The position numbers were made by a program, and so were the translations under genes. The notes below the pieces were generated by a model. That model searched no databases, was not told the origin of the DNA, and worked only from the letters and a program-made list of their open reading frames with translations. From the NCBI GenBank assembly GCA_009760855.2, contig WPIO01000006.1, positions 7,929,001-7,940,000 on the forward strand: 11,000 nt of DNA, written 5' to 3'. Below are positions 1 through 7,961 of this stretch, one piece after another (the first letter of the stretch is position 1; each line of letters opens with the position of its first letter). This stretch comes from Cristatella mucedo. Its lineage: Eukaryota > Bryozoa > Phylactolaemata > Cristatellidae.

Positions 1-570
1 TGGGCCGAATCGAAATTTGCTTCAGCTAGCTTGTTTTGTTACAATTGTTGCGGTCATCGAAACGCTCGTTCGTTGCATGTGACTAATCATCTTCCGGGCT
101 CTTTTATAGTGAATTTTTTTAACTTACTTGGCTATGTTGCATTCGCATCCTGGTGTGAAGCGGGCGGCCCACACGACGGTGTGTGTGGTGTCAGAGCGAG
201 GATCGCCGAATGTAGACGCTCTGATGCGGCATGCAGTCTGCAGCGGTCTGGCGAAATAAAGTGGCTGCCGACGATCGCACTGAGCGCCCGGTGCCGTTTC
301 TGAGCGTTTCAGTCCGTGCTTTTGCTTGTTTTTCAATTACCACATCTCTTTGTGGACTACCTCTAGGTGCAGCGATTTGAGCAATGGACAGCAGATTGCT
401 GCTTGAGTAATTAGGGTCTGCCGTCTGCTATTTAATGTGTGGCTTGTAAGTTGATGGGAAGAGCAGACAACAGAATGATTACACTTTCCTGCTGTTCGTG
501 TGCATCGCTGTATGTATGTCGTAGGGATAATCAATTGCTACAGATGGTCGATCTGGGTTCTGAAGTCCTA

Positions 571-596
571 TCCACCACCCCACCCCCAACCCCCTT
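571..596. repeat. C-rich low-complexity tract (G-rich on minus)
   Basis: The plus strand is almost only C and A, with runs of four to five C. The minus strand therefore reads as G5, G5 and G4 runs separated by one or two T, followed by two GG pairs. This is close to a G-quadruplex pattern but lacks a fourth run of three or more G. Confidence 0.6.
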
Positions 597-634
597 GCTG
601 GAATGCAGCACTCTGGTTTATCTGATATCAGGTT

Positions 635-648
635 GCAGCAGCTGCTGC
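635..648. repeat. 14-bp perfect palindrome
   Basis: GCAGCAGCTGCTGC is its own reverse complement and is centred on a CAGCTG E-box core. It could form a small cruciform or bind a bHLH dimer. A palindrome of this size can also occur by chance. Confidence 0.5.
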
Positions 649-1833
649 TAGGTTACATACCCACTGCATGCCTTGGGTTGCTACAGATTCGAGATAGATT
701 AAGGTTGCCTACAGAATCAGTTGTTATTTTGGGGTTGGTAGTTCCTGTTGTTTTTTTAGTGGAGAGGGCGACTGGTGGTGACCTCTGTATGTGGTCATTA
801 GTGGGGGCAGCATGGTCGCCGGCTGACTGACTGTTGACTGACCAACCATGCCTCTCGGGAGTCATGGACCTGTCACAATGAAGGTGTCACCAGTTGATCC
901 TGTGTGTGGTGTGACGCAGTCCGGAGTAGCCCACGTGGCCGAGGAGGGCACTGCGGCATGAAGAATGTCAAGCCAGTTGATCTATCAAATTAGAATGTCA
1001 TTATAGTGTGCAGCTTATTGTGCTTGTAAGTGCTTGGAGAGCTGAGGGCTATCCACTGACCGGCCGGCGTTTCTGGGAGGCTGTAGTTGCTGGTTGCTTG
1101 CAGCATCGATCCGGAGGCTTGGCATATCCAAGTCGTGATAGCAGCACTCATTTTCGGATTACCGGAAGGGTGGTTTTGAGGTTAATCCGAGCAGGCACTC
1201 AACTCGGAGCACGTGAGCTCTCAAAAACCCTAGCTGACAGTTGTTAGTGCCCAAGTTGCTGTAAGCAAGGTTGGCAATATGGCTTCTAGTCAGATTCACC
1301 GAGTGTCCAGCATGCGGCCCAAAGAATGAGAGTGAAGGGCACTGCTCGGGTCGAGTTGCTGGTGGCTTGTTTCTTTGGCCCGAGTACGTGCAAGAGCTTA
1401 CTAACTATTCAGGACGGCAGTCTTGCTGTGGAGCTTGCCTTGTCTGCCTGTTATCCGTGCCGAGTTTTAATGAGTGTTAAGCTCATTTGGGAACGAGGTC
1501 GACTTCCGACGTTAAATAGCCTATTGCTTCAGTGGTTAGGAAGCTTCCTGGTTAAAAAGAGTTGCCGTGAGCTCCTTAAAAAGTTATTATTCTTAAAAAG
1601 TTTGCCAAATCGTCGAGCCACCATCATAGTTTAGCCTGCTCTCGCAACCCGGAAAAGCTGCAGCTGTGTCTTGCCATACTGGCTAGCGATGGCTTCCTAG
1701 AACACCGTTGTCAACAGGTCCAAGAACGCCTTGTATTAGCTCATTAGCATCCGCTCGGATCTCCTGTAGAAGTCGGTTTTTGCTGCTTGTTGGGCCCTGT
1801 AGCTCGCCGGCAGCTATCAACCTTGGCCAGCAT

Positions 1834-1859
1834 TTGCCACCGCTTCAGTGAGCAGGAAA
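1834..1859 (+). repeat. Short dispersed repeat, copy 1
   Basis: This 26-nt stretch matches 2841-2866 at 22 of 26 positions without gaps, including an identical 15-mer (TCAGTGAGCAGGAAA). The flanks do not align clearly. It may be the conserved core of an older dispersed repeat. Confidence 0.4.
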
Positions 1860-1934
1860 CAATCAACAAAAAGAGAGCAGCCCCCCCCCGTTTTAGTAAG
1901 CAGTAGTTATTGTGCCTGCGTTTAGCGATCGTCT

Positions 1935-2357
1935 ATGTTGTTCGTTCGCCGTGGCGTGGTGTCTGCCATGGAGTTGGGTGCCATAGACTTGGGAGACCAG
2001 TCCTGCTGCTTAGCTGCACGTTATCATCCTATTTTGGGCTTGTCTGTCTTTGACGGCCCTCCGCACGACCTGTCGTCGGGCTCTGCCATTGTTCGTTCAG
2101 AACCCGCCCGACAGCTGGCGGCAGTTTGTGGTAGATTGATGCCCCCAGCAGATGCTGCTAATGCTTGGATTTGGGTGGGACTGCCGAGTCATCGTCTGCC
2201 CTTCCACCGGTCTAGAGCTTGCGGCTACTTAGGCAGTCTGAGAGCCCTCGCAAGGTCTCTGCCCAGTGCTCCCAGGCTGCAAGAGTCGTGTTCCTTCACA
2301 CTGTCCTATCGTCCATCCGACCTATCATGGGCCACGCGATCTGCGCTTCCGCTCTGA
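1935..2357 (+). CDS. Doubtful 140-codon ORF, function not recognised
   Basis: This is the longest ATG-started frame in the window not made by a simple repeat (140 codons, stop after Ala-Leu-Pro-Leu). I see no domain, signal peptide, membrane span or catalytic motif. The composition is rich in Ala, Leu, Ser and Arg, as expected from a GC-rich frame read by chance. The start context is poor: T at -3 and T at +4. A tRNA-derived SINE begins about 55 nt after the stop, and an AATAAA lies at 2731-2736, so a transcript ending there is possible but unproven. It could be a chance ORF, a noncoding-RNA exon or part of an unrecognised repeat. I think chance is the most likely. Confidence 0.15.
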   Translation: MLFVRRGVVSAMELGAIDLGDQSCCLAARYHPILGLSVFDGPPHDLSSGSAIVRSEPARQLAAVCGRLMPPADAANAWIWVGLPSHRLPFHRSRACGYLGSLRALARSLPSAPRLQESCSFTLSYRPSDLSWATRSALPL

Positions 2358-2411
2358 CTATCGTGTAGAGCCTTCTGAACCCGCTCTCGATCTCCTACGG
2401 CACTCCTCTCG

Positions 2412-2580
2412 AGGGCCGTGATAGCCCAGGAGGTAAGGTGCTCGCTCTTCATTATCGAAGTCGTGGGCTCGAATCCTGCAGTGTGAAATCTTTTATTGCC
2501 AACTGCAAGCGGTGGCGATAGCCGTACTACAGACTCGTCTGCCATACAGACAAGGCTGTCAAATCAGCTAATATTTTTCT
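2412..2580 (+). mobile_element. tRNA-derived SINE, copy 1
   Basis: A degenerate tRNA-like head carries an A box (TAGCCCAGGAGG, 2422-2433) and a B box (GGCTCGAATCC, 2466-2476; consensus GGTTCGANTCC), 44 nt apart start to start, as in tRNA genes. The D stem and most of the anticodon and T stems can pair, but the acceptor stem does not, so this is a SINE head rather than a working tRNA. The body and end recur in a second copy on the minus strand (about 6757-6900). The 28 nt at 2498-2525 match 6815-6842 at 24 positions, with all four differences transitions. The 3' ends share AGGCTG followed by a similar AAATCA-containing stretch. The exact 5' end, 3' end and target duplication are not visible. 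The reverse frame reads AGFEPTTS, a peptide often seen where such B boxes are translated by accident. Confidence 0.8.
2422..2476 (+). promoter_or_regulatory. Internal RNA polymerase III promoter (A and B boxes)
   Basis: The A box at 2422-2433 and B box at 2466-2476 are the TFIIIC-binding elements of tRNA genes and tRNA-derived SINEs. The B box differs from GGTTCGANTCC by one base (C for T at position 3). Whether it is still transcribed cannot be told from sequence. Confidence 0.65.
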
Positions 2581-3721
2581 TGGCTGTCGAAAAGCGCGTC
2601 TATTAGGAGCTAATTTTCAGAGGGTGCGACGGCATAGATTTTCCAAGCTTGCTACATGGCCGGGACCTACGAGGCCTTGGCTGCAACACGACCGCCACGT
2701 TAAAATGCGAAGGCACTTATCATTTATGAAAATAAACAAAACTCAATGACGAGGCGTGAAGGTCACCGAGTAAGGACCTAGGGCTAATGATCGCAGGTAC
2801 CAGGAAGTTCCTGGCGTTTGATGCCCACGCATGGCTACTCTAGCCAACTCATCAGTGAGCAGGAAAGTAGCGATGGTGAATCGGCACCGAAAGATCGGTC
2901 AAGGCCACGGAAAAAGCCCTCCTGAACCGAAAGTGGCCTGCACGAACGATCGCTATTTTTTGAGCTGCCAAGAGTTGACCTCGGTAACTTAAAAGCTCTT
3001 CTCGGTTGCCATTGTCATTTTTTATTTAACTAGTCTTCACCAGCAACGTAATAAGAGGAAAACGCTGTACTCGACCCGATGTATGATGAAACACTAAGGA
3101 GAAATGTAAAAGTCCAATATTGTAGGAGAAGAGAACCGACGAAGAAATGTCTGAAGTATATCTTGCAAAATATTATTTGACACAACTTGTGCTGGGCTCC
3201 GGCGTGTTGCGTTGACCGTATTAAAGAGACGAGAGCGTATGCCGCGATTCACTGGCCTTGGCGGCTTCGGGTGGGGGCAGTGGCTTGGTGCATGCACATG
3301 CCGCCCCAGCACGTAGTGCAAGCTCGTCTGCACAGGCAGCCGTTCGTGCTCAACTATTCACGCATGATGAGGAAGCGATCGGGGCGGCTGCATAACAATA
3401 TACCCTTAGAATGGCGAGTCTCCTGTGCTCGACCTTTCTTACCCGCCGCCGCGCCCTAGAGTGCTACAAAATGCCTTACTCGATTTCAAATACCGATTGG
3501 TCTGAGTCGGCCTCGATGCTGGCTGGATACATGAGGCTGTTTGGATGCCTCGAGTGTCGCCTCGAGTTTGTGTACGATGCAATGCGGCCGGCGAGGCGAG
3601 TGAGGCCGGCTATGTGAGCCTTTGCACCCAAAGCGTCCACCAAAGTGCACTTGAGAGCTCCGATGCAGCGATCAAGCTTCATCGCGGACTTGCCGGTCGC
3701 ATTTTTAAGCTGCTCGGTGAT
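2581..3721. other. Unassigned DNA, no supported gene
   Basis: No gene is supported. An AATAAA hexamer is at 2731-2736 on plus. The second copy of the 26-nt dispersed repeat is at 2841-2866. Open frames of 68-90 codons between 3094 and 3682 overlap one another on both strands and show no recognisable domains. CCTCGAG occurs twice close together near 3548-3565, and GGCCGGC twice near 3590-3610. The right end may include more of the LINE fragment that becomes recognisable from about 3722. Confidence 0.55.
2841..2866 (+). repeat. Short dispersed repeat, copy 2
   Basis: This is the partner of 1834-1859, with 22 of 26 positions the same and an identical 15-mer at 2852-2866. Both copies are on the plus strand, about 1 kb apart. 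Confidence 0.4.
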
Positions 3722-3974
3722 TCCCGCTATCGCCCGTCGGCTCAGCTGCTGGTCCCTACATATCTATACAAGATCGCTTGCCCGAGTGCCGAAAACTTGG
3801 TTCGTCACTCCTTTCAAAGCAATTGAAAAAACGCATTTACGTGCTTACTATTGGCATGCTATTGTCCTGACTTAAGCACCAATCACTTGGTAATGCTTTC
3901 TATAGAGCTGTAAAGTGCCTAGGGAAGATATTGAGTTCTCTGAGGGCGCTATACAAATATATTTTTATTATCCG
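3722..3974 (+). mobile_element. L2/CR1-like LINE 3' end (ORF end plus tail)
   Basis: Two neighbouring frames together resemble the extreme C-terminus of L2/CR1-clade ORF2 proteins. One frame reads SAQLLVPTYLYK (family pattern: RSS..LLVPRTRTK). A shifted frame reads VPKTWFVTPFKAIEKTHL (family pattern: APKLWNSLP...FK..LKTHLF). At least one frameshift and a deletion make it a relic. About 60 nt on comes a 3' tail at 3908-3974: CTGTAAAGTGCCTAG, then a GTTCTCT block, then GGGCGCTATACAAATATA and a TTTTTATTATC end. The same tail recurs on the minus strand at 8351-8437 (15 identical bases) and, shorter, at 5537-5588. GCGCTATATAAAT followed by TATTATT is a well-known ending of animal L2-like LINEs and some SINEs. 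The family match is from memory; the repetition within this window is seen directly. Confidence 0.65.
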
Positions 3975-4575
3975 TAATGGCACCCAATTTGTTCCCCCTT
4001 CCGCCGATCTTTGCACCTTTTTGGCCAAAAAGTAGACATATGCTCAGTCTCTTGTCTGCTGGTCTAGTTAAGACGCTCCCAGTCTGGGTAACGTGTGCAA
4101 CAAAGACTGGATGGAGCAGGACCGCGGAGAGACGGACCGCATGCATCCGCCTTAAAGACAGGAGAGGGGAGAGACGGGGCAGAATTTACACCAGTCTTCG
4201 ATAATCCCTTTGCCATTCATCTCATACAAGCACCATTCTTAAGCCCACCCCTTGCTACCTGGCTGTTAGTTGCATTAACTGCATTCCTACTGCAGTATTC
4301 CGAGACTGCTGGCCACAACTAAGAGTCGTGGCACTACCGTTTGCTCTGCAGTTATGACCGGTGTGTGTCACTGCTGTTGCTTTGCTACCGAATGCGTTCT
4401 TTGCAATTTCTTCCGTGCAATACCAGTCACAGCCTCCTTCTCTAAGCTTCATAGAGCAGTAAATAAAGAGACTATCAAACACTGCACCGGTTGCCAAATT
4501 ATTAATGAGCCACGGGCCGTTAGTCAAGGCCAGACGACGAACCGCACAAACATGCAAATTACTTTCCGTTTATTA

Positions 4576-4578
<3 letters not shown>
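3975..4578. other. Unassigned DNA after the LINE tail
   Basis: No gene is supported. It contains a 16-bp palindrome (4017-4032), a 7-bp inverted repeat (4079-4085 with 4104-4110) and an ATGCAAAT octamer at 4552-4559. The ATG-started frame from 4354 runs into the AT microsatellite and is cysteine-rich without a recognisable domain. I consider it chance. Confidence 0.5.
4017..4032. repeat. 16-bp perfect palindrome
   Basis: CTTTTTGGCCAAAAAG is exactly self-complementary, centred on GGCC. It starts 43 nt after the end of the LINE tail. No role is known. Confidence 0.5.

Positions 4579-4609
<31 letters not shown>
4579..4609. repeat. AT dinucleotide microsatellite
   Basis: A perfect AT run of 31 bases that ends exactly where the left arm of the 4609-4792 inverted repeat begins. 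Confidence 0.9.
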
Positions 4610-4612
<3 letters not shown>

Positions 4613-4703
4613 TTATTTCGCTTTGAAAGCTATAAAAATTCTTTTTTATTATTAAATTGATATATACTCGTATAAATGAATATATGATAGGCTTACAGAG
4701 GCG

Positions 4704-4771
<68 letters not shown>

Positions 4772-4792
4772 CTTTCAAAGCGAAATAAAACT
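4609..4792. mobile_element. Foldback/MITE-like element with 26-bp perfect inverted arms
   Basis: The left arm, 4609-4634 (starts AGTTTTATTTCGC), is the exact reverse complement of the right arm, 4767-4792 (ends GCGAAATAAAACT), at 26 of 26 positions. The interior is AT-rich and holds a 65-base AT run (4706-4770) whose last four bases are part of the right arm. A 26-bp perfect match this close cannot be chance. No clear target-site duplication is seen: TA lies on the left and TC on the right. It could be a non-autonomous DNA transposon, or an inverted duplication that formed during AT-repeat instability. It encodes no protein. Confidence 0.6.
4706..4770. repeat. AT dinucleotide microsatellite, long
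   Basis: A perfect AT run of 65 bases inside the foldback element. It is self-complementary and prone to hairpins, so its length in an assembly may be unreliable. Confidence 0.9.
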
Positions 4793-5536
4793 CCTATACA
4801 CTCAGGCTGGAGAGGACACACATGAGCCAATTAGCGATTACAAAATGCATAGCTGCAGAGAGCGTGGGCATAAAGAGGACGAATCGCGTGAACGAAGCAA
4901 TGGTGATCGTGAGGACATGTTGTATTGCTTTAAATTTAAAGTGCAGGTTGGAGAGAAATGAGTGCAATGACTCATTTCGACATTCAAGACAGACGAGTTT
5001 CATTGCAAGGATGTATTATTACTAACATTATCAGCAAGGATTTAGTTAAAAAGGCCGGAAGTTCTGCAAGGAAGTAGTAACAAAAGTCGGAGCGCGATTT
5101 AGCGAATGCACGAAATAACGTGGATAAAGTACCCCTCCCTAATCAGACCTGAAGTTTAGCAACGCTACATAACCGAAAGTAGGCAGGCTTGCCTATTGAG
5201 CCGATACGGTCATCTAGAGAAAGGTCATTTGAGAACAGTACACCAAGACTCCGTGCAGAGGCTGTATGACACATGAGGTCTGAGCCCCGAGTTTGAAGGT
5301 ATTTTCACTTTCTGAACGACTCTACATTTGCCGATAACTATTCAGTTGGTCTTGAAGTCAATCAATATTAGACGTTTAGTTTTCATCCAAAAATATTTGA
5401 TATCGGTAATGCAAACTGCAAGGAAGTTTGAGGTAGCGGAAGGTCACTAGGGATCATAGGGCAAGCAGAGCTAAATTTCATCTGCATATATATGCAAGTC
5501 AAGACTAACCGGTAACATCAGCAAGAAAGAGAGTAC
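4793..5536. other. Unassigned DNA with two small palindromic sites
   Basis: No gene is supported. CTTTAAATTTAAAG at 4928-4941 is a 14-bp palindrome. Next to it, GAAATGAGT (4955-4963) and ACTCATTTC (4970-4978) form a perfect 9-bp stem with a 6-nt loop, overlapping an AP-1-type TGACTCA at 4968-4974. The two open frames of 67-69 codons here lie opposite each other on the two strands and show no domains. The rest shows nothing recognisable. Confidence 0.5.
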
Positions 5537-5588
5537 GGGCAATAATAGTATTATATTTTATAGCGCCATGAGAGAACTACATCTCTTT
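5537..5588 (-). mobile_element. LINE 3' tail fragment, copy B
   Basis: Read on the minus strand this has GAGATGTAGTTCTCT, then GGCGCTATAAAATATA, then TACTATTATTGCCCG. It aligns with the tail at 3923-3974 block by block (GTTCTCT, GGCGCTATA, TATTATT). Just upstream on the same strand, about 5600-5650, a broken frame reads TPWNSAT, a stop, then LRQDH, which may be a remnant of the W-N-S...LR motif near the end of L2-like ORF2. That link is weak. Confidence 0.55.
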
Positions 5589-5673
5589 TAATGATCTTGT
5601 CGTAATTATGTAGCCGAGTTCCAGGGGGTCAGAGGCTTTTTCCCGCCAAGCCTCGCCATACTCCGGCCACGCT

Positions 5674-5713
5674 GCCGCTCGTCATGCCGCTGAGCTGGGG
5701 TAAGACGAGCGGC
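5674..5713. repeat. 10-bp inverted repeat
   Basis: GCCGCTCGTC (5674-5683) and GACGAGCGGC (5704-5713) are perfect reverse complements separated by 20 nt. About one repeat of this size is expected by chance in a window like this. Confidence 0.4.
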
Positions 5714-6330
5714 CGTCAGGTTAGACCTCTTTATAATATCGCATGCGCCAACAACAGGGAAACTAAACAAGTCTACAGGGGAAGGTCCTATACAAAGTAC
5801 ACTAAAGGGGTGCAAGACGACGCCGCAAACGCGAACAAATGTGTTAGTTGGTCAGTCGGCTTCCGCAATCCCGCTGTTGTACCGACTCCGTTCCAACAGT
5901 ACGAGCGTACGCCGTAAAAGAACCGGCTAGCTGAGTAACTGCTTTGCTAGTCGGAGTCGACGTCTACCATAGTCAAGAGCTTCCGCCGAAAGAAACCAAC
6001 TCACGCTACTTGGGAACGAGGAATATACAAATCGCAAAAACGAGCGTGCTATCCAGCACCACTCGGGCCTTGGGTACTCGTTGCCTTGCGTGCGTGGCCG
6101 CATCGCCGGAGCACGCCTGCAACCATCCAGGTGCATAACTCGGCGAGACCGGGAGCATCCAACACCATGACTTACTAGGCCAACTTCTCTTACCCAAGAG
6201 CCCCGGTGACCTCTCGTCATTGCACATCCGGCCATGCCGTAGGTCCGACCCCGGCCTAGCCGGTGACCCTTACCCGCATTACAGCCGTCCGGTCCCAGCC
6301 AACCGAACCTAGCCTAGGTACAATTATACA
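5714..6330. other. Unassigned GC-moderate DNA
   Basis: No gene is supported. Open frames on both strands (up to 102 codons on minus at 5927-6235) show no domain and overlap each other. Short inverted repeats occur, such as CCGGC/GCCGG near 6250-6262. If the LINE fragment at 6331-6718 and the tail at 5537-5588 come from one insertion, this stretch would be later inserted or very diverged DNA. Nothing visible decides that. Confidence 0.45.
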
Positions 6331-6718
6331 GGCTTAGAGACTTGTTTCAAATGCCGATTCAGGAGAGATCGTGATGTTAGTAGTGTAATATTACACGCTT
6401 TTGGCGCTTAGGAAATGGGTGGATGCACGTTCCCGAAGGATTTGTGGTTGGTTAGAGGTATAGCTCAATTACCAGGCTCAGATGAGCAGCTGGTACAAGG
6501 GTAAGCCGGAAAAATATTGCTGCCAAGTCAATATGAGCAAGAGAATAAAGGGACCTAAAAATGAGTGACGCGATCTTTACGTCGATACTCTGCATGGTGG
6601 GGAGCCGGCGTAGGTCGCTTAGAAGCGATGTCGTGCGGTAGTCGCAATGCTCACGGCCGACAAGGGTAGCTGCAGAGCATTTCGCCGACTGTAATATCAG
6701 ACCGGAAGATGTGTGCAA
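6331..6718 (-). pseudogene. L2/CR1-like LINE ORF2 C-terminal fragment (reverse transcriptase end)
   Basis: The minus-strand frame from 6718 contains LLSDLRRLPTMQSIDVKIAS followed by LIFRSLYSLA. This fits the conserved region after the RT domain in L2/CR1-clade proteins (pattern: vL..LHWLPv..RI.FK.alLvyraLhgLAP), with about 14 of 30 identities to the pattern as I remember it. Upstream, SAKCSAATLV resembles the preceding QNsAARLV. The frame breaks near 6460. A shifted frame continues with HKSFGN, a stop, APKACN, and then SRSLLNRHLK, which fits the later TKTfGdRaF...APKLWN...SL..FKRHLKTHLF region in the right order. A stop and a frameshift make it non-functional. RT itself would copy element RNA at the target site in the nucleus; only its downstream end is here. 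No RT catalytic motif (YADD-type) or endonuclease is present. Confidence 0.65.
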
Positions 6719-6756
6719 AGAGAGAGGTCTAGGAGACGTCTAGCAGGGGTGTCGCA

Positions 6757-6900
6757 AAGTAAAGAATAGTTGATTTAGCAGCCTCCTCATTTATTCAGGG
6801 GTAGAAGAACGTTGACGGCTGTCACCATCGCTTACAGTTGGCGATACAAACGAATTGCCCGCCGCAGGATTCGGACCCACGAACTGGACCGTGCATGGTG
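6757..6900 (-). mobile_element. tRNA-derived SINE, copy 2 (minus strand)
   Basis: On the minus strand the B box is GGTCCGAATCC (6867-6877), one base from consensus. The 19 nt around it (6864-6882) match copy 1 (2461-2479) at 17 positions. The body at 6815-6842 matches 2498-2525 at 24 of 28. The 3' end (AGGCTG, complement of 6779-6784, and the bases after it) matches the end of copy 1. B box to AGGCTG is about 83 nt here and 77 nt in copy 1. No clear A box is visible upstream of the B box, so the head is decayed or partly deleted. The SINE ends roughly 40 nt from the LINE fragment, in the same orientation. Confidence 0.7.
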
Positions 6901-7961
6901 CATTGAATGCGTGGCACAATATCTATGCACACGCCGCTTTCTGCAACGCTGCATAGCTGAAAGTAGACCGACGTGACTGTGGAGCTCACGTGGTCATCTA
7001 AAAAGGCAACTTTGGAACAGATCGCCTGCATTCCGTGCAGCACCTACAGTGGATATGCTGGTCGAGCCGATATTGAGGGTTGGGCTTTCTAGTTTCTGTT
7101 ACTAAGTTTGCCCAGAACTACCATAACTGTTAAGTTGACTTTATCGTCGTTATAATGTAGGTAAGTTAGCTGCCATCCAAATACAAGCTGTGAGGGACCT
7201 TAGACTGAGGATAAACGTCGTGGTGAAGTCGGCAACGGCTGGCTTTATAAGGCAAATACAGAAGAACAGCGAGAAGACGGAGGATGTTAGTTAGCACGTT
7301 AACTTGTGAATAGATCCCCCCCCCGATCCTGTCTATCTTTCATACAATAATTTGAAAACTGCTAAATAGATATGTAATCGTTAGGTATGCTGCTAATCTG
7401 AGTCTCCGACTCAGGTCCTATAACATTGCGCCCCTAAGCAATCCCAAATCCTCTGGAGATCGCGGCTCAAATCCTTTAGAGAATATGCACTCACAAAGTC
7501 GTATCGACTGATATCACGACGGTTCTGAACTTCATCATATTTAAAGAGAAACTCAAAATCCCAGTCGTTCCTGGAAGCGCAGTTTTTGTTTTAGCGAATC
7601 GTCCTTAATTTGGATGTCCGTGCTACAGTTGCACAGTATACTGCTATCACTTCTGCAAGAAGCCTTCTTCGAGCTTCATTTGAAGTAAGGCGCTCGCCTA
7701 CGACTGAATGCTACTAATCAGTCCATAGGCGTAGGGGCGAGGGCGAAGGCAACGGGACCCGGCCAATCGGAGAAACCTAAAGAGGACTCATAACCGGCTG
7801 ATCCGGGAAAATCAAGCTTGGCTTGTTCTTGGCAATGTCTTTTAAATCAGTCAGCTTTCAGCTTTCGTGAAGTGCGTAGGAAAAGATTTGGTTCGCATAG
7901 GGTGCCATAACACGCGCCATTATGCTAAAATTTGCGTCGTACACAGCCGTCTATTATAGCT
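6901..7961. other. Unassigned DNA with minor repeats
   Basis: No gene is supported. A run of nine C is at 7316-7324. GGCTCAAATCC at 7464-7474 resembles a B box (9 of 11), but the upstream A-box-like CGACTCAGGTCC (7407-7418) is poor and the body does not match the SINE copies. A donor-like TAG/GTAAGT lies at 7158-7166 with stops in the frames before it. An imperfect hairpin is at 7691-7745. Confidence 0.5.

Larger units (their letters stand above)
1..1833. other. Unassigned DNA, no supported gene
   Basis: No open frame here is long or protein-like enough to call. The longest, about 100 codons near 1326-1634, is leucine/lysine-rich and shows no recognisable domain. Small structures are present: a GC-richer patch at about 150-300, a C-rich tract at 571-596, a CAG/CTG palindrome at 635-648, a 27-nt-spaced direct repeat (GGTTGCTACAGATTC at 676-690 and a near copy at 703-718), a short TGAC-rich stretch at 821-843, and CCAGTTGATC twice near 891 and 974. 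GTAAGT donor-like hexamers occur at 446-451 and 1026-1031, without a convincing exon before them. Confidence 0.6.

Noticed and set aside
1326-1634. Leu/Lys-rich 102-codon ORF as another LINE end
   Set aside because: A W...LKKLLFLK-like string is present, but the surrounding motifs and a 3' tail are absent. Composition alone explains it.
2412-2486. Functional tRNA gene
   Set aside because: The acceptor stem does not pair, the T stem needs two G-T pairs, and the same sequence recurs with a shared non-tRNA body, so it is a SINE head.
2306-2545. Minus-strand ORF containing AGFEPTTS
   Set aside because: This peptide is the reverse reading of the SINE B box region, a common false protein in annotations.
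4524-4778. Minus-strand Tyr-Ile repeat ORF
   Set aside because: Translation of the AT runs and foldback arms, with no independent support.
6433-6500. TAGCTCAATTACC as a tRNA A box
   Set aside because: No B box follows at the right distance, and the stretch lies inside the recognised LINE fragment on the other strand.
7158-7166. TAG/GTAAGT splice donor
   Set aside because: Good hexamer, but stops occur shortly upstream in the frames checked and no acceptor-bounded exon was found, so it has no support as a coding exon end.
7407-7474. Possible third SINE head (A-box-like and B-box-like pair)
   Set aside because: B box 9/11 and a poor A box 57 nt upstream; the downstream body does not match the two clear SINE copies.
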